Under the pieces are notes generated by a model, which did not search any database, had not been told where the DNA came from, and saw nothing but the letters and a program-made list of their open reading frames with translations. The position numbers and the translations under genes were made by a program. From NCBI GenBank assembly GCA_030608765.1, contig JAUWDN010000040.1, forward strand, positions 1 through 7,496: 7,496 nucleotides of DNA. The letters are read 5' to 3'. Source of the DNA: Promethearchaeota archaeon (GTDB taxonomy: Archaea > Asgardarchaeota > Lokiarchaeia > Sigynarchaeales > SOKP01). Positions 6,264 to 7,496 of the stretch are shown piece by piece (within the stretch, counting starts at the first letter, position 1; every line of letters starts with the position of its first letter).

Positions 6264-7496
6264 TTAAGGTGCTTTTCGAAGCATAGTTCTAGCAAAAGGT
6301 ATAGCGTCTTTAATATTATCCAAACCGCACATCCATTGGACGACACGTTCCACTCCTAAACCGTAGCCCGAGTGAGGGACGCTGCCATAACGTCTCAATG
6401 CAAAATACCAGCTATAAATCTCAGGGTCTTCACCATCGGCTTCTAATCTTTTTTTCATGTCTTCGACCAATAAACTTCTTTCCGAGCCCCCAATAATTTC
6501 ACAATAGCCTTCTGGAGCTAACATGTCGAAACACAACGCTTCTTTGGGATTTTCCTTGCTTGGTGGTTTATAAAATCCCATAATCTCTGTTGGATAATGT
6601 GTTACGACTACAGGGACTTTGAAGTGTTCAGCTATTTTTTCTTCTTCTTTTGTTCTTAAATCCTTACCCCACGGAACATTCATTTGATATTTATTGTTAA
6701 GAATTTCTAATGCTTCAGCATACTTGATAGTAGGGTATTCAGCTTTTGCGTAATGCTCGAGTAATTTAATGTCTCTCCCTAAAATTTCAAGTTCTTTTTT
6801 GTTGTGCTTCAGAACTTCTTGGACAATAAATCTAATTTCATCTTTAGCAACTTCAGTAATATCGTCGAGTGTCATCCACGCTGCTTCCATTTCTGCCATC
6901 CAAAATTCTGCCAAATGTCTTGAAGTTTTTGACTTCTCAGCTCGGAATGTTGGTCCCATATTATATATTTTTCCGAGCGAAAAGATGCCAGCCTCAGCAT
7001 ACAACTGCCATGTCTGACTAAGATACATAATATCATCAAAATATTTAACTTCAAATAATGTAGCACCACCTTCAGATTGGCTAGGCTGGAAAATCGGTGC
7101 ATCAAATTCGTAGTAACCACGACCTCTAAAAAAATTATGAATCGCCCCGACTATTGTGTGGCGTATTTTTAAAACTGCGTTTATTTTTCTTGATCTTATC
7201 CATAGATGTCTATTGTCATATAAAAGCTCAGGCGATTGGTGTTCAGTTATTGGAAAGGGATCGGCAATTTGGATAATTTCCATCTCCGATACTGAAACTT
7301 CAAACCCATTGGGCGCTCTCACATCTTCCTTTAACTCGCCAGAAACCTTAACTGAAGATTCAATCGTCAGTTTTTCAGCTTTTTCAAAAATTTCTGGATT
7401 TTTACTTTTAGGAATGACGCATTGAATTATATCCGATTCATCCCTCAACACGATGAAAACAAACTTGTTTGAGGCTCTTTGTCGGTATATCCAACC
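6264..7496 (-). CDS. asnS: asparaginyl-tRNA synthetase, archaeal type (5'-truncated by window edge)
   Basis: AsnRS attaches asparagine to tRNA(Asn). The visible 410 residues begin inside the N-terminal OB-fold anticodon-binding domain (GWIYRQRASNKFVFIVLRD at the edge, in frame to position 7496), so the GTG at 7451 is internal and not the start; about 20-30 residues are missing. The class II catalytic domain follows: RHLWIRSRK (96-104), motif 1 (about 117-135), EGGATLF (142-148), motif 2 with FRAEKSKTSRH (184-194) and EFWMAEMEAAW, and motif 3 GYGLGVER (377-384). FRAEKSKTSRH together with EGGATLF and SQTWQLYAEA matches AsnRS, whereas archaeal AspRS typically has FRAEEHxTxRH. The closest recalled sequence is Pyrococcus AsnRS. 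Archaeal asparagine synthetase AS-AR is an AsnRS paralogue that lacks the OB domain, which is present here. The stop is TAA at 6266-6264. The gene converges on the MBL-fold gene. Confidence 0.93.
   Translation of the reverse strand, partial: GWIYRQRASNKFVFIVLRDESDIIQCVIPKSKNPEIFEKAEKLTIESSVKVSGELKEDVRAPNGFEVSVSEMEIIQIADPFPITEHQSPELLYDNRHLWIRSRKINAVLKIRHTIVGAIHNFFRGRGYYEFDAPIFQPSQSEGGATLFEVKYFDDIMYLSQTWQLYAEAGIFSLGKIYNMGPTFRAEKSKTSRHLAEFWMAEMEAAWMTLDDITEVAKDEIRFIVQEVLKHNKKELEILGRDIKLLEHYAKAEYPTIKYAEALEILNNKYQMNVPWGKDLRTKEEEKIAEHFKVPVVVTHYPTEIMGFYKPPSKENPKEALCFDMLAPEGYCEIIGGSERSLLVEDMKKRLEADGEDPEIYSWYFALRRYGSVPHSGYGLGVERVVQWMCGLDNIKDAIPFARTMLRKAP

Noticed and set aside
6872..7120. 82-codon minus-strand ORF and overlapping plus-strand ORFs inside asnS
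   Set aside because: They lie in other frames of a gene with clear class II synthetase motifs, and their translations look random.
7449..7451. GTG at 7451 as the start of the synthetase gene
   Set aside because: The frame stays open to the window edge and the upstream residues (GWIYRQRASNKFVFI) are a recognisable part of the AsnRS OB-fold, so the gene begins outside the window.
6264..7496. Alternative identities: aspartyl-tRNA synthetase or AsnRS-like asparagine synthetase AS-AR
   Set aside because: Motif 2 and EGGATLF fit AsnRS rather than AspRS, and the N-terminal OB-fold is present whereas AS-AR lacks it.

Overview
The window is a stretch of ordinary-looking chromosome, visibly AT-rich, that carries seven protein genes (two cut by the window edges). 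It looks archaeal. The asparaginyl-tRNA synthetase is of the archaeal type, there is a stand-alone Roadblock/LC7 protein, TATA-like boxes lie upstream of several genes, and gene ends carry T-tracts. The Roadblock protein together with low GC would fit an Asgard (Lokiarchaeia-like) lineage, but that placement is inference, not something the sequence proves. I see no RNA gene, insertion sequence, CRISPR array or prophage gene.

Layout. Positions 1-1547 hold two minus-strand genes of peptide or amide catabolism: an M29 aminopeptidase (AmpS/AmpT-like) followed by an AbgB-like M20 amidohydrolase that runs off the left edge. A 192-bp divergent spacer separates them from a plus-strand Roadblock/LC7 gene (1740-2096). 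This converges, across only 28 bp, on the minus-strand gatA-gatB pair (5059-2125), which encodes two of the three subunits of the tRNA-dependent amidotransferase. A second divergent spacer (5060-5255) leads to a plus-strand metallo-beta-lactamase-fold hydrolase (5256-6161). That gene converges across 102 bp on an asparaginyl-tRNA synthetase gene on the minus strand that runs off the right edge.

How the genes relate. GatA releases ammonia from glutamine or asparagine, and GatB uses it to amidate mischarged Glu-tRNA(Gln) or Asp-tRNA(Asn). The small linker subunit GatC is not in the window. Because an AsnRS lies about 1.2 kb upstream of gatA, the cell can probably charge tRNA(Asn) directly, which leaves the GatCAB specificity open (Gln supply, or a redundant Asn route). 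The aminopeptidase and AbgB-like protein could act together on peptides or N-acyl amino acids.

The points most worth a second look are the apparent CTG start of gatB behind a perfect Shine-Dalgarno inside the gatA 3' end, and a cysteine in place of the usual metal-bridging aspartate in the metallo-beta-lactamase-fold protein. I found no convincing evidence of an undescribed multi-gene system.
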